Shown here: positions 1 through 9,803 of the stretch, one piece after another
Layout: every line of letters starts with the position of its first letter
Position numbering within the stretch: the stretch's first letter is position 1
Assembly (NCBI GenBank): GCA_016789265.1
Contig: JAEUQK010000020.1
Location: 248,001-312,000 of the forward strand
Source of the DNA: Blastocatellia bacterium
GTDB lineage: Bacteria > Acidobacteriota > Blastocatellia > Pyrinomonadales > Pyrinomonadaceae
Direction: 5' to 3'
DNA: 64,000 bases
Notes under the pieces: generated by a model
Told to the model about the DNA's origin: nothing
Seen by the model: only the letters and a program-made list of their open reading frames with translations
The model's database searches: none
Program-made: the position numbers and the translations under genes

Positions 1-2
1 AA

Positions 3-1388
3 GGGATAATCGACAAGCTGCCTTACATAAAGTCGCTCGGAGCGACCGCTATCTGGACAACTCCCGTCTACGACAATGTCGATGTTCCCGACACAAAGGA
101 AACATATCCGCCAGAAATGCCCACTACGACGGGTTTTCACGGCTACGGCGCCGTAGATTTCTACGCCGTTGACGAACACCTTGGAAGCATGGCGAAACTC
201 AAAGAGTTCGTTCAGAAAGCGCACATGTCGGGCTTTGTCGTACTTCAGGATCAGGTCGTGAACCATACCGGGCCGTATCACGTTTGGGCAGAGGATCCGC
301 CGACACCAAATTGGTTTAATGGGACCGTTAAGGATCATGTTTCCAACAACTGGCAGAAATGGACAACGATGAATCCGCGGGCGACCTACCAAACCCAGCG
401 TCGAAACATCGACGGCTGGTTCATCGATATCCTGCCGGATCTTAACCAAAACAATCCAGAGGTTGAAAAATACCTTATCCAGAATTCGCTTTGGTGGATG
501 GCTCAGGTCGGTTTCGATGCGATCCGTATGGATACGCTGCCGCACGTGCCGCGAACTTATTGGTCGAAATGGGGAGCGGCCGTACATCGCGAGTTTCCAA
601 AAGTGAATATCCTGGGCGAACTGTTTGACGGTGATCCGGCATTGCTTTCGTACTTTCAGAAAGGTCGTCGCGGCCACGACGGGATCGATCCCGAGATAGA
701 TACGCTTTACGATTTCACACTTTTTTATGCTTTAAGAAACGCATTCGCGAAAGGGCAAAGCATTAGACAGGTCTCGCAGGTGTTCGCGAAAGACTGGTTG
801 TACCCAAAGCCAAATGTTCTTGTTTCCTTCCTTGGCGTCCACGACATGGAACGCTTCATGAACGAACAGGGGGCAACGATCGATGGTCTAAAGCTTGCCC
901 AGACAATGATCATGACATCCAGAGGTACGCCTCTGCTCTATTACGGCGACGAGATAGCAATGCCGGGTGGGCCGGACCCAGACAATCGCCGCGATTTCCC
1001 CGGCGGATTTCCCGGTGATGCGAAGAACGCATTCTCGCAAAACGGCCGAACAGCTCAGGAAAACGAAGTGTTCGATCATCTGGCAAAACTCGGCGATATC
1101 CGAAAGCAGCTTGAACCGCTTCGACGCGGTCGTTCGCTCGATCTCGTTGACGAAGAACAGCAATTCGCTTTTGCTCGTCTTACCGATAAGGAAGCGGTGA
1201 TCGTCATTTTCAATAACGATACGAAACCGGGTGAAATTAACTTTGACATCTCATTTATCAGCAAACAGATAGGCGTGAATGCGACTCTCAAGGATTCGCT
1301 CGGAAAATTGCCTGACATTCGGGTCAATGACGGCAAGGTCAAGACTACTATTTCTGCACGTAGTGCGGGAATCTATATTGTTAAGTAG
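3..1388 (+). CDS. GH13 alpha-amylase family glycosidase, 5' end outside window
   Basis: The reading frame is already open at base 3, so the N-terminus lies outside the window and the ATG at 117 is internal. About 461 residues are present. The four GH13 regions are readable in order: DQVVNHT (near 247-267), GFDAIRMDT with the nucleophile Asp (near 513-536), LGELFDG with the acid/base Glu (near 610-628) and LGVHDMERF with the transition-state Asp (near 830-856). A C-terminal beta-sandwich follows. It hydrolyses or rearranges alpha-glucans, probably cyclomaltodextrinase or neopullulanase-like; the exact specificity is not readable. It opens a plus-strand maltodextrin locus with a sugar transporter next door. 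Known: the GH13 catalytic triad. Inferred: maltodextrin as substrate. Confidence 0.9.
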   Translation, partial: GIIDKLPYIKSLGATAIWTTPVYDNVDVPDTKETYPPEMPTTTGFHGYGAVDFYAVDEHLGSMAKLKEFVQKAHMSGFVVLQDQVVNHTGPYHVWAEDPPTPNWFNGTVKDHVSNNWQKWTTMNPRATYQTQRRNIDGWFIDILPDLNQNNPEVEKYLIQNSLWWMAQVGFDAIRMDTLPHVPRTYWSKWGAAVHREFPKVNILGELFDGDPALLSYFQKGRRGHDGIDPEIDTLYDFTLFYALRNAFAKGQSIRQVSQVFAKDWLYPKPNVLVSFLGVHDMERFMNEQGATIDGLKLAQTMIMTSRGTPLLYYGDEIAMPGGPDPDNRRDFPGGFPGDAKNAFSQNGRTAQENEVFDHLAKLGDIRKQLEPLRRGRSLDLVDEEQQFAFARLTDKEAVIVIFNNDTKPGEINFDISFISKQIGVNATLKDSLGKLPDIRVNDGKVKTTISARSAGIYIVK

Positions 1389-1505
1389 ATCACTGTTGAT
1401 TCTGTGATCAGCGGGTAGTGGCATGTTATTGATATTCGCTCCCCGCTACTCACCTACGACTGACCACGATACGCGGAAGATACCAAATTTGTGTCGAGAA
1501 GCTTT

Positions 1506-2843
1506 ATGCAAAACAAACCAAGGCTAACATTTTGGCAGATCTGGAACATGAGTTTCGGATTTCTCGGTATTCAATTTGGCTGGGGCTTGCAGATGGCAAA
1601 TATGTCGCCCATCTACAAATACCTCGGTGCCGACGAAGCGAATTTGCCCTATCTCTGGCTTGCCGGGCCGTTGACCGGTATGCTCGTTCAGCCGATCGTC
1701 GGGGCGATGTCTGACCGCACGTGGACTCGGCTGGGTCGCCGCCGTCCCTTCTTCCTGACCGGAGCGATCATCGCAAGTGTGTGCTTGATCCTGATGCCGA
1801 ATTCATCCGCTGTCTGGATGGCCGCAGGCCTTCTTTGGATAATGGACGCCTCCATCAATATCACAATGGAACCTTTCCGCGCTTTCGTCGGTGACAAACT
1901 TGCCGAAGAACAGCGAACGCTCGGCTTCGTTATGCAGTCGTTCTTTATCGGAATCGGCTCTACACTCGCAAACGCACTGCCGTACATACTAACGTGGGCA
2001 GGCGTGATCGGGATAATGAAAAGCGGCATACCTTATTCAACGCTCATCGCATTTACGGTGGGAGCCGCGGCATTTTTGGGGGCGGTACTTTGGACCGTCT
2101 TCACTACAAATGAGTTTCCTCCGGAAGATATAGAAGCGTTTAGGAAGAAGAATGCCGAAGGGGGCATCGTCGGCAACATCCTAAAAGAGATCTCCGAGGC
2201 GGTTAGGGACATGCCCTCAACAATGAAGCAGCTCGCAGTTGTCCAGTTTTTCACGTGGTTTGCCCTTCCGTTCATGTGGCAGTTTTATGGTCTGACCGTC
2301 GCTCACCACGTTTTTGGAGCGGCGGACGAAAGTTCGGCGGCATTTAAATCAGGGACAGAATGGGGCGGGGTTTGCTTTGCGGTTTATAACTTCATTTGTT
2401 TTCTGGTCGCGTTCGGAATTCCACCACTTGCAAATAAGATCGGCCGTAAAGGTGTTCATATTACTTGTCTGATCCTGGGCGGCGTAGGCCTTGTTTCGAC
2501 ATATTTCGCAACCGGACCCTATTTTCTCTGGATCGGAATGGCGGGTGTCGGCATCGCTTGGGCTTCGATACTTTCGATGCCTTACGTGATACTTGCCGGT
2601 GCGATCAAACCGGAACGTATGGGCGTCTATATGGGTGTTTTCAATTTGTTCATCGTTATTCCTCAGGTCGTGCAGAGCTTCCTCACGCCGCAGATCTACA
2701 AGAGCCTGCTCGGTAATAATCCGCTCAATGCCGTAATGCTCGGCGGGGCTTCAATGATCGTCGCCGCACTTTGTGTGTTTATCGTCAAGGATGTCGGTGC
2801 GGCAAAAATAGAGGGCGCTGGGGCAACAGGTGGAGGGCATTAG
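1506..2843 (+). CDS. MFS sugar transporter, GPH/SLC45 (maltose/sucrose) type
   Basis: Twelve hydrophobic segments and the loop motif SDRTWTRLGRRRPFF after the second helix are typical of the SLC45/GPH branch of the major facilitator superfamily, which moves maltose or sucrose by cation symport across the inner membrane. The ATG at 1506 has GAGAAG four bases upstream and gives an N-terminus (MQNKPRLTFWQIWNMSFGF) like other family members; an in-frame GTG at 1491 would add five residues. It lies 117 bases after one GH13 gene and 78 bases before the next, so it very likely imports the oligosaccharides those enzymes make. Substrate is inferred from neighbours. Confidence 0.88.
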   Translation: MQNKPRLTFWQIWNMSFGFLGIQFGWGLQMANMSPIYKYLGADEANLPYLWLAGPLTGMLVQPIVGAMSDRTWTRLGRRRPFFLTGAIIASVCLILMPNSSAVWMAAGLLWIMDASINITMEPFRAFVGDKLAEEQRTLGFVMQSFFIGIGSTLANALPYILTWAGVIGIMKSGIPYSTLIAFTVGAAAFLGAVLWTVFTTNEFPPEDIEAFRKKNAEGGIVGNILKEISEAVRDMPSTMKQLAVVQFFTWFALPFMWQFYGLTVAHHVFGAADESSAAFKSGTEWGGVCFAVYNFICFLVAFGIPPLANKIGRKGVHITCLILGGVGLVSTYFATGPYFLWIGMAGVGIAWASILSMPYVILAGAIKPERMGVYMGVFNLFIVIPQVVQSFLTPQIYKSLLGNNPLNAVMLGGASMIVAALCVFIVKDVGAAKIEGAGATGGGH

Positions 2844-2921
2844 TTTTGCAGTGTGTGTGGCTGTGAATTGATCATTAATTGACAATTACAAATTGGTCCG
2901 CGGAGTAAAAGGTCAGATCCT

Positions 2922-4331
2922 ATGAAGATCGGAAAGATAGCTTTTCTTCTTCTCGCGTGCATTGTCTGTGTCAACACTCTTGGCGCTCAAGCAGTTCCCT
3001 CGCGGGACGTTTCAAAGGAAAATGCACGGCAATCGGCCGAGTGGATACGCGATGCGGTAATTTACCAGATCTGGGAACGGGCGTATTCGCAAAAAGGCGA
3101 TTTCAACGGCATTGCCAGCGATCTCGATCGATTAAAGGATCTCGGGGTTGATGTGCTCTGGCTGATGCCCGTACATCCGATCGGACAGGTAAAGAAGAAA
3201 GGCTCGATCGGTTCGCCTTATGCAGTGAGAGATTACTACGGCGTGAATCCGGATTACGGCACGCCCGCCGATCTTAAACGCCTCGTCGCCGAATCGCATA
3301 AACGCGGGATGAAAGTGATCATCGATGTAGTCCTAAACCATACCGCGTGGGACAACAAACTGATCAAAGAGCATCCGGAGTTTTACAAGAAGAATGACAA
3401 GGGTGAGATCATTCCGCCTGTGCCTGACTGGGCCGATGTCGCCGGCCTCGATTACAGCAAGCCCGAGCTTCGCAAATACATCATCGAAAATCTGAAAAGC
3501 TGGATCCGCGATTACGATCTCGACGGGTTTCGCTGTGACGTTGCATTGTTTATCCCGACTGATTTTTGGGACGAAGCACGGGCCGAGGTCGATAAGGTCA
3601 AGCCCAACACTATCTGGCTAGCCGAAGCCGAAAAACCCGACCTGCTCGTAAAAGCGTTTGATGTCGATTATGCGTGGAACATGCACGGAACGCTTACCGA
3701 AGTGATGCAGGGAGCCAAACCGGCGTCAGCGTTAAGAAAGGTTTGGGAAGAACAGTTCTCAACCTTTCCTCGAGGTTCGATCCGAATGCGTTTTTCGGAT
3801 AACCATGACGAACGGCGGGCGATCGCTCGATTCGGCGAAAAAGGAGCTCTTGCGGCCCAGGCTTTGATGTTCGCGCTTGACGGCGTACCGCTCGTATATA
3901 ACGGAATGGAGGCGGGCGACACAGCCGAATCGGGAGCACCGGCTCTGTTCGAAAGGCTTCCTATCTTTTGGCAGTTCGCCGAGCGAAGGCCCGAATTTCC
4001 ACGATTCTACAAGTCGATGATCGCGTTGCGAAAGTCGAGCATTGCACTTCGCCGCGGTGATGTTACGTGGCTTCGCAACTCTGACGAGAACCGTGTGCTG
4101 ACCTTCACCCGCCGGTCGGGAAATGAAGAGATCCTTGTCGCAGTGAATATGACCAGCGTTCCGTTTTTTGGTTCGGTCGAGATAGCCGGAAATTTCGACG
4201 AGATCACGCCGAGTATCGGCCTGCCGCTGCCGCCTGATGATGAAAAGGCAAAAACCGAGGCGAAAAGATCGATCGGATTACCTGCCCTGAATCTTGACGC
4301 ATATGCTTTCCGCTTCTTTAGGCGAAAATAA
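2922..4331 (+). CDS. Secreted GH13 alpha-amylase
   Basis: The 469-residue protein starts with a signal peptide (MKIGKIAFLLLACIVCVNT, likely cleaved after GAQA near residue 23). GH13 regions follow: DVVLNHTAW near base 3327, GFRCDVALF with the nucleophile Asp near 3526, WLAEAEKPD with the acid/base Glu near 3616, and FSDNHDERR near 3793. The C-terminal beta domain ends about residue 465. It should cleave alpha-1,4-glucans outside the cytoplasm and feed the transporter encoded immediately upstream. The start is the ATG at 2922, preceded by AAAAGG. Fine specificity (amylase, maltodextrin glucosidase or trehalose-related) cannot be decided from sequence alone. Confidence 0.92.
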   Translation: MKIGKIAFLLLACIVCVNTLGAQAVPSRDVSKENARQSAEWIRDAVIYQIWERAYSQKGDFNGIASDLDRLKDLGVDVLWLMPVHPIGQVKKKGSIGSPYAVRDYYGVNPDYGTPADLKRLVAESHKRGMKVIIDVVLNHTAWDNKLIKEHPEFYKKNDKGEIIPPVPDWADVAGLDYSKPELRKYIIENLKSWIRDYDLDGFRCDVALFIPTDFWDEARAEVDKVKPNTIWLAEAEKPDLLVKAFDVDYAWNMHGTLTEVMQGAKPASALRKVWEEQFSTFPRGSIRMRFSDNHDERRAIARFGEKGALAAQALMFALDGVPLVYNGMEAGDTAESGAPALFERLPIFWQFAERRPEFPRFYKSMIALRKSSIALRRGDVTWLRNSDENRVLTFTRRSGNEEILVAVNMTSVPFFGSVEIAGNFDEITPSIGLPLPPDDEKAKTEAKRSIGLPALNLDAYAFRFFRRK

Positions 4332-4373
4332 AAGGCTGATAGTTTTAATGCCGCTTGCTTCGTTTTTTGCAAT

Positions 4374-5033
4374 ATGAAGATCACGATATTTATTCTGTCC
4401 ACCATTTTCGGCATGTATGCGTGCGGAATGGGAACGGGCTCAACTACGCCGTCATCCAGAGCGGGCAGCGAGCCAACACCTGCGAATACTTCGGGAATCG
4501 CTGCGGCTGCACCGGAACCATCCTCGACGCCAAGACCCGCATCGGATCAGCCAAAGACGGTGATAGAATTTTTCAACGTTTTGCCCGAGAAATATTTCCC
4601 GCTAGAGGGCTGCGATCACGACAAAGACAAAGATTGCAAAAAAGCTCGCGCCGATTACCTGAAGACATTTACAGAGGTCGCCGACATCAAGAACGGTTAT
4701 TTCAAAGGCGGTTGCGACGGGGCGCAGAGCTGTATCGAGATGGCTATTTTCAAACGGCCGGATGACACATATCTTGTCGGCGTTTTTACATCGGCCGAGG
4801 TCAACAACGATTTCTATTTTCTTGACTACGCAGGCGGGAAATGGACCGACGCAACTTCATCGGTTCCCGAATTCAGCCAAAAACTATGGTATGAACTTCC
4901 GCGGATCGGGACGACAATGAAAGTATTTGAGAAGAAAGTGATCGAAAAAGGTGCAGATTACGAGGTTACCGAAAAAGGAAAGTACATTTACTCGCTCGTT
5001 TGGAAGAACGGTGCGTTCTCAAAGCAAAAGTAA
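4374..5033 (+). CDS. Unknown lipoprotein in the maltodextrin locus
   Basis: The 219-residue protein has a short hydrophobic leader and a loose lipobox, GMYA followed by Cys17, then a Ser/Thr/Pro/Ala-rich linker to about residue 60. This is the usual layout of a lipoprotein tethered on a flexible stalk. The rest is a soluble domain with two cysteine pairs near residues 82-90 (GCDHDKDKDC) and 115-122 (GCDGAQSC) that could form disulfides. I do not recognise the family. It sits between the amylase (42 bases) and the glucoamylase-esterase gene (about 34 bases), suggesting co-transcription and a possible role in glucan handling at the cell surface; that is inference. Confidence 0.7.
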   Translation: MKITIFILSTIFGMYACGMGTGSTTPSSRAGSEPTPANTSGIAAAAPEPSSTPRPASDQPKTVIEFFNVLPEKYFPLEGCDHDKDKDCKKARADYLKTFTEVADIKNGYFKGGCDGAQSCIEMAIFKRPDDTYLVGVFTSAEVNNDFYFLDYAGGKWTDATSSVPEFSQKLWYELPRIGTTMKVFEKKVIEKGADYEVTEKGKYIYSLVWKNGAFSKQK

Positions 5034-5067
5034 GAAATAATAGGTGATAGGTAAAAGGGGGAAAGCA

Positions 5068-8000
5068 GTGGAGAAATTTCGTCAGACAAACCGAGATCGT
5101 GTAAAGGGCAAAATCATTTTGCCTTTTTACTTTTTCCTTTTTGCCTTTCTGGGTTTTCCCCAGACAACCGCTCCGGGCGGCCCCGGTAAGGACGCGCAAT
5201 GGGCGACCGCAGGGAAACAGGCGATCGGCACCTCAGCGTCGCTCGAATCAAAGGTCTGGTTCACCCTCGCCCAAGGCGTAATGACCGAGGTCTATTACCC
5301 TGACGTCACCGTCGCGAACGTCCACATGCTGCAGTTCGTGGTCGTTAACCCAAAGACGAAAAAGGTCGAGACGGAACGCGACGATGCTGTCCATCAGATA
5401 AAGCCGCTCAAAATAGATTCACTCAGCTTTCAACAGATCAACACGGCGAAATCGGGCGAATGGAAGATCACTAAGACCTATACGACAGACCCCGAGCGCG
5501 ACAGTGTCTTGATTGACGTTCGATTTTGGGCAAAAAGACCGGGGCTCAATTTGTATGTTTACTACGACCCCTCATTGTCGAACACCGGCATGAAGGATGA
5601 AGCCTACTCCCCCGCTCCAAGAATTGTGATGGGTCCTGACCCTGGCCCTTCGAAATCGGAATCCATCCGACCGACTTCTGATTTCGGGTTAGGGGCCTCT
5701 GATGGGGAAATGGTGTCTGCCGTCGTCTTTTCTTCCCCCATTGCAGAAATGACTAATGGCTACCTAGGTGTTAGCGACGGGCTGGAGCAGCTTGGGAAGT
5801 TTGGCCGTATAGAAAACCCAAATTGGCGGGCGGAAGCGGGTAACGTCGTGCAGGTTGCGAAAATCGTCCGTCCGACGCGATTTACAACCGTCCTGTCATT
5901 TGCGAAAGAGGGTGACATTATGGGCACCGCGTTCTCAAACGCCCGAGAATCGCGAGAGAAGGGATTCGTCAAATGCCTAACCGAATATGAGAAGGGCTGG
6001 GCCGATTATGTAAAGACCCTCCCGAAGGTCGAGCCCAAGTACCAAGCCCAATTCAACATGGCGGCAATGGTGTTAAAGGCCCAGGAGGACAAGACCGTTC
6101 GGGGCGCGAACGTGGCGAGTCTCACGGTGCCGTGGGGCGGTGGAGCGAATGCGAACGAAGATGTCGGCGGCGGATATCACCTCGTGTGGTCGCGTGATCT
6201 CTATCATGTGTTCACGGCGTATATGGCACTTGGCGACAAAGCCGCTGCTGAACGCGCATTAGATTTTCTTTTCAAGATCCAGCAGAAGGAGGACGGCAGT
6301 TTCCCGCAGAATTCGTGGCTTGACGGCAAGGGCGGCTGGGGTTCGCTGCAGATGGACGAGGTCGGCTATCCGCTGATAATGGCGTGGCAACTCGGTCGAT
6401 TTGACAAGGAAACATACGAAAAACACGTAAAGCGGGCTGCGGATTTCATCGTTAAGAACGGCCCGTTCACGCCGCAGGAACGCTGGGAAGAGCGGCCGGG
6501 CTATTCGCCCTCGACGATCGCGGCCGAGATCGCGGGTCTCGTCTGCGCGGCTGACATTGCAAAACGAAACGGTGACGAAGCCTCTACACTCATTTACCTC
6601 GCGGCGGCTGACGATTGGGCACGCAATATCGAACGCTGGACCGCAACGACTAAAGGCAAGTATGGCGACGGCAATTACTACATCCGCATCTCCGAAAAAG
6701 GCGAACCTGACGGCGGGCATAAGATCGAGCTCAATAACAATGCAGGTTCGTTTTACGAGACAGACATTGTCGATGCCGGTTTCCTCGAACTTGTCCGACT
6801 CGGCATCAAGCTTGCGGACGATCCGCTGATCGTGAAATCGTTAAAAGTTATCGACGAACAGATAAAGGTCGACACTCCGAATGGCCCGGCATATTACCGC
6901 TATACAAACGATGGCTACGGCGAGATGGCAGACGGCCGCCGATGGAACTTTGACGGAAAATACACCGGCAAAGGCCGCCCATGGCCGCTGCTGAGCGGCG
7001 AACGGGCTCAGTATGAGATCGCGGCTGCGAATACGCCGATAAGATTCTCGGTGACGGGGACTGACCCTCACGACTTCTTTATGACGCTCGCGAAACGCCG
7101 CCTCGATAACATGCTCGCCTTTGCAAACGATGGCCTGATGATCCCCGAGCAGGTCTGGGACAAACAGGAAACTCCCGCGAACATCGATCATCAATTCATT
7201 CCGGAGTTGAAGTTTGGAGAAGGAACAGGTTCCGCAACGCCGCTCGCATGGTCGATGGGTCAATTCATTCGTCTTGCGACGAATCTAAAGGCCGGGAAAA
7301 ATCTGGATACGCCGCAGGTCGTTTACGACCGATACAAGAATGGTATCCCGGCGAAGGTAAATAATTTTGGCGGCCTCGATGAAGAGGTGATAATGCCGGT
7401 CAAGCCCGGTGTAACGGTGCCGGCCGAGCGGCAAGCGAAGTCAGGGACGCGCATCGCATATTCGCTTGGCGGCAAGACACAGATCACTGCGGCCGGAACG
7501 GACGGCAAAGCCAAGACCGAATTCACGATGCCGTCTGAACCGGCGATCGCACTTGTCGGCGTTCAGGCGCCTGACGGAGCGACTTCGTTCGAACGCGTTA
7601 GGATCCTCGGCTCGCCGCCCGAGCAAAAGTTTTCGGAGGAACAGATCGATAGGATAAAAACTGCCGTATCCAGCCCGATCGTTGATGGCGAAAATGTCAT
7701 CTTCTTTTATCGCGGTAAAGCCGAAATGGTTCAGGTCGCCGGCGATATGACGAACTGGAGTTCCGGCCGCATCTTTATGCAAAAGATCGGCGAGGACCTG
7801 TTTGCTTATCAAACAAAATTCCCGATAAACGCCCGCCTCGAATACAAATATACGGTCAACGGTAAATGGGAACTCGACCCGCTGAACACGAACAAACTGG
7901 ACAATGGTGTCGGCGGGGAGAATAACTTCTTTTCAATGCCATCAGCTCTGTTGCCGCCAGTCAAGGTCCCGGGCCGCGGAAAGAGTGAAAAGTTTGAGAT

Positions 8001-8643
8001 CGACTCAAAGGATTTTGGTAAACGTACGATCAGCGTTTACCTGCCGGCCGGATATGATACTTCCGCGGAGAGATTTGGAGCCCTGTTTCTTCAGGACGGA
8101 TCGGATTATGAAAAGCGAACCTTCGCACCGGGCGTCATAGACCGGCTGATCAAAGATTCCCAAATAAAGCCGTTCATTCTCGTTTTCATCGATCCGAAAG
8201 ACCGGATAAAAGAATATTGGGCAAACGACCAATGGGCTGATTTCATTGCTAATGAGGTCGTTCCCGAGGTCGATAAGCGCTATCGTACGAACGCAGATCG
8301 CGATGGCCGTGCATTGCTCGGGGCCAGCCTCGGCGGCATCACCAGCATCCATATCGGCCTCCGTCATCCCGATAAATTTTCGCGGCTCGGCGGGCAGAGC
8401 TCGTCTTTTTGGGTAGACAACGAACGTGTTGTAAAGGGGCTTGAAAGGCTGCATCCGGCAAAGGCGAAGTTCAGGTTCTATTTGGATGACGGAATATTCG
8501 AGGGCGTTGACGACAGCCGTCGCGTGAATGTAATGCTCCGCGGCAGAGGCTATCCGGTTACATATATCGAAGGCTCTACCGGCCACAACTGGACCGCATG
8601 GGGCGAACGCCTTGCCGCGGCGTTCATAGCTCTATTGAATTAG
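5068..8643 (+). CDS. Glucoamylase (GH15) fused to a CBM48-like module and an esterase
   Basis: This 1191-residue exported protein has three parts. Residues ~40-290 match the beta-sandwich that precedes bacterial glucoamylases. Residues ~300-720 are the alpha/alpha barrel, with the general acid region QERWEERPGYSPST near residue 470 and the general base region MIPEQVWD near 690. Residues ~865-955 look like an early-set/CBM48 module (VAGDMTNWSS). Residues ~970-1191 are an alpha/beta hydrolase of the esterase D/enterochelin esterase type, with nucleophile motif GASLGG near 1084 and a His in TGHNW near 1171. GTG 5068 is chosen because AGGGGG lies 5 bases upstream; a GTG at 5044 lacks this. It should release glucose from the non-reducing ends of starch fragments; the esterase substrate is unknown. 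The stop shares four bases with the convergent gene. Confidence 0.88.
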   Translation: MEKFRQTNRDRVKGKIILPFYFFLFAFLGFPQTTAPGGPGKDAQWATAGKQAIGTSASLESKVWFTLAQGVMTEVYYPDVTVANVHMLQFVVVNPKTKKVETERDDAVHQIKPLKIDSLSFQQINTAKSGEWKITKTYTTDPERDSVLIDVRFWAKRPGLNLYVYYDPSLSNTGMKDEAYSPAPRIVMGPDPGPSKSESIRPTSDFGLGASDGEMVSAVVFSSPIAEMTNGYLGVSDGLEQLGKFGRIENPNWRAEAGNVVQVAKIVRPTRFTTVLSFAKEGDIMGTAFSNARESREKGFVKCLTEYEKGWADYVKTLPKVEPKYQAQFNMAAMVLKAQEDKTVRGANVASLTVPWGGGANANEDVGGGYHLVWSRDLYHVFTAYMALGDKAAAERALDFLFKIQQKEDGSFPQNSWLDGKGGWGSLQMDEVGYPLIMAWQLGRFDKETYEKHVKRAADFIVKNGPFTPQERWEERPGYSPSTIAAEIAGLVCAADIAKRNGDEASTLIYLAAADDWARNIERWTATTKGKYGDGNYYIRISEKGEPDGGHKIELNNNAGSFYETDIVDAGFLELVRLGIKLADDPLIVKSLKVIDEQIKVDTPNGPAYYRYTNDGYGEMADGRRWNFDGKYTGKGRPWPLLSGERAQYEIAAANTPIRFSVTGTDPHDFFMTLAKRRLDNMLAFANDGLMIPEQVWDKQETPANIDHQFIPELKFGEGTGSATPLAWSMGQFIRLATNLKAGKNLDTPQVVYDRYKNGIPAKVNNFGGLDEEVIMPVKPGVTVPAERQAKSGTRIAYSLGGKTQITAAGTDGKAKTEFTMPSEPAIALVGVQAPDGATSFERVRILGSPPEQKFSEEQIDRIKTAVSSPIVDGENVIFFYRGKAEMVQVAGDMTNWSSGRIFMQKIGEDLFAYQTKFPINARLEYKYTVNGKWELDPLNTNKLDNGVGGENNFFSMPSALLPPVKVPGRGKSEKFEIDSKDFGKRTISVYLPAGYDTSAERFGALFLQDGSDYEKRTFAPGVIDRLIKDSQIKPFILVFIDPKDRIKEYWANDQWADFIANEVVPEVDKRYRTNADRDGRALLGASLGGITSIHIGLRHPDKFSRLGGQSSSFWVDNERVVKGLERLHPAKAKFRFYLDDGIFEGVDDSRRVNVMLRGRGYPVTYIEGSTGHNWTAWGERLAAAFIALLN

Positions 8644-9722
8644 TCTTCTTCTCCGTCGCGCGCCCGCTGTATCTCGCGAAGGGTCAGCCCGCGGCGTATT
8701 ATAATGACAATACCTATCGCCGTCCAAAACAGGATGCGGCCCTTTCGTATGATCGCCAGCGTGATGCCTATTCCGACGCCGATCGCGGCGGTTTCGGCGA
8801 TGAATTGGGCGCCCGCTTCATCCACTCCGACAAGAAATGGGATCAGCTTGAACACGATCGTTATCAGGCGGCTGACCGATTCGAGCAGGAATGCATTCAG
8901 AAAATGCCCCGAAGTATCGATCAAACGGGTGAGTATGAACCAAACCTCGATCACGCCAAGAACGTGAAACGCCGTCTCGAACAAGCAAATTGGCAGGAAT
9001 CTTCGCGGATAACGGCGATAAAAGCCGTAGATCAGGTTTTCGAAAAGCCGCACTTGGAGTCTGCCGTGTTCGAGCAGGTGCGAGAACCAGCCCTTCTGAT
9101 ACATCCATTCGCAGGTCTCGCTCGCAAAGTGCCACTGGCGAATGATCAGCAGCAATAGAAAGATAATCAACAGAAAGATCGCTCCGATCAGAACGTCGAT
9201 CGTAAGGGTCGTCCCTTCGTCAAGCGTATAGCTGCGAACAAAAGTCAGAGCGCCAAGGATAAGAAACAAGCTCGTAGTAAAACTGTAAAAGAGATTCTCG
9301 GTCGCAACGGACGAGAGACCGACGACGAGCGGCAGCTTTTTGCGAACGGCGACCGCTTTCGCCGTCCCGCTTATCAGGATACCGAGCGGGATCATGCTGC
9401 TCATCGCTTCGCCGATTATCACCGCAGGGACCGTATCTCTAAGTGTCAGGGAATACGGCTCGTAAACGGAAAGCTTCCATGCAAGCGAGCGCATAAGGAT
9501 GCGCACGGCATAGATCGCGAGTATCACAAAAAAGCCGAAAACGCCGAAATTCTCAATGTTGTCGGCAATCTCCCGCAGTCCAACCGAATAGACAAAATAA
9601 GCAAAAAGGCCGACCCCGCCCACCGTAAGCGCTGTGCCGAGCACCTTTAAACGCCTCGTGTTTTTTGCGGATATCTGCGGTCGGCGAACGCCTTTGTTCT
9701 CGGGTTGGGGTTGCGGATCCAC
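8640..9722 (-). CDS. Flippase-like integral membrane protein (LPG synthase TM region family)
   Basis: The 360-residue protein has about eight hydrophobic segments and the layout of the family known from the membrane part of lysylphosphatidylglycerol synthase (flippase-like, TIGR00374-type). It has a conserved-looking polar stretch (RILMRSLAWKL, then GEAMSSMIPLGILISGTAKA) in the first half. No synthase domain is attached, so it is a stand-alone flippase-like protein, possibly moving lipids or lipid-linked molecules across the inner membrane; this is family inference. The start is a GTG at 9722. Its TAA stop overlaps the TAG of the convergent glucoamylase gene by the tetranucleotide TTAG. Confidence 0.72.
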   Translation of the reverse strand: MDPQPQPENKGVRRPQISAKNTRRLKVLGTALTVGGVGLFAYFVYSVGLREIADNIENFGVFGFFVILAIYAVRILMRSLAWKLSVYEPYSLTLRDTVPAVIIGEAMSSMIPLGILISGTAKAVAVRKKLPLVVGLSSVATENLFYSFTTSLFLILGALTFVRSYTLDEGTTLTIDVLIGAIFLLIIFLLLLIIRQWHFASETCEWMYQKGWFSHLLEHGRLQVRLFENLIYGFYRRYPRRFLPICLFETAFHVLGVIEVWFILTRLIDTSGHFLNAFLLESVSRLITIVFKLIPFLVGVDEAGAQFIAETAAIGVGIGITLAIIRKGRILFWTAIGIVIIIRRGLTLREIQRARDGEED

Positions 9723-9803
9723 TTCTCGTTGCCTAATGCTTGATAGCTGATTAGAATGGTATTTTATCGATACACGAATAACAAAAGCTTATAGGAAGAA
9801 CAT

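Noticed and set aside
8005-8586. Minus-strand open frame of 193 codons within the glucoamylase-esterase gene
   Set aside because: It is a shadow of the esterase domain, whose GASLGG and His motifs are clear in the plus frame.
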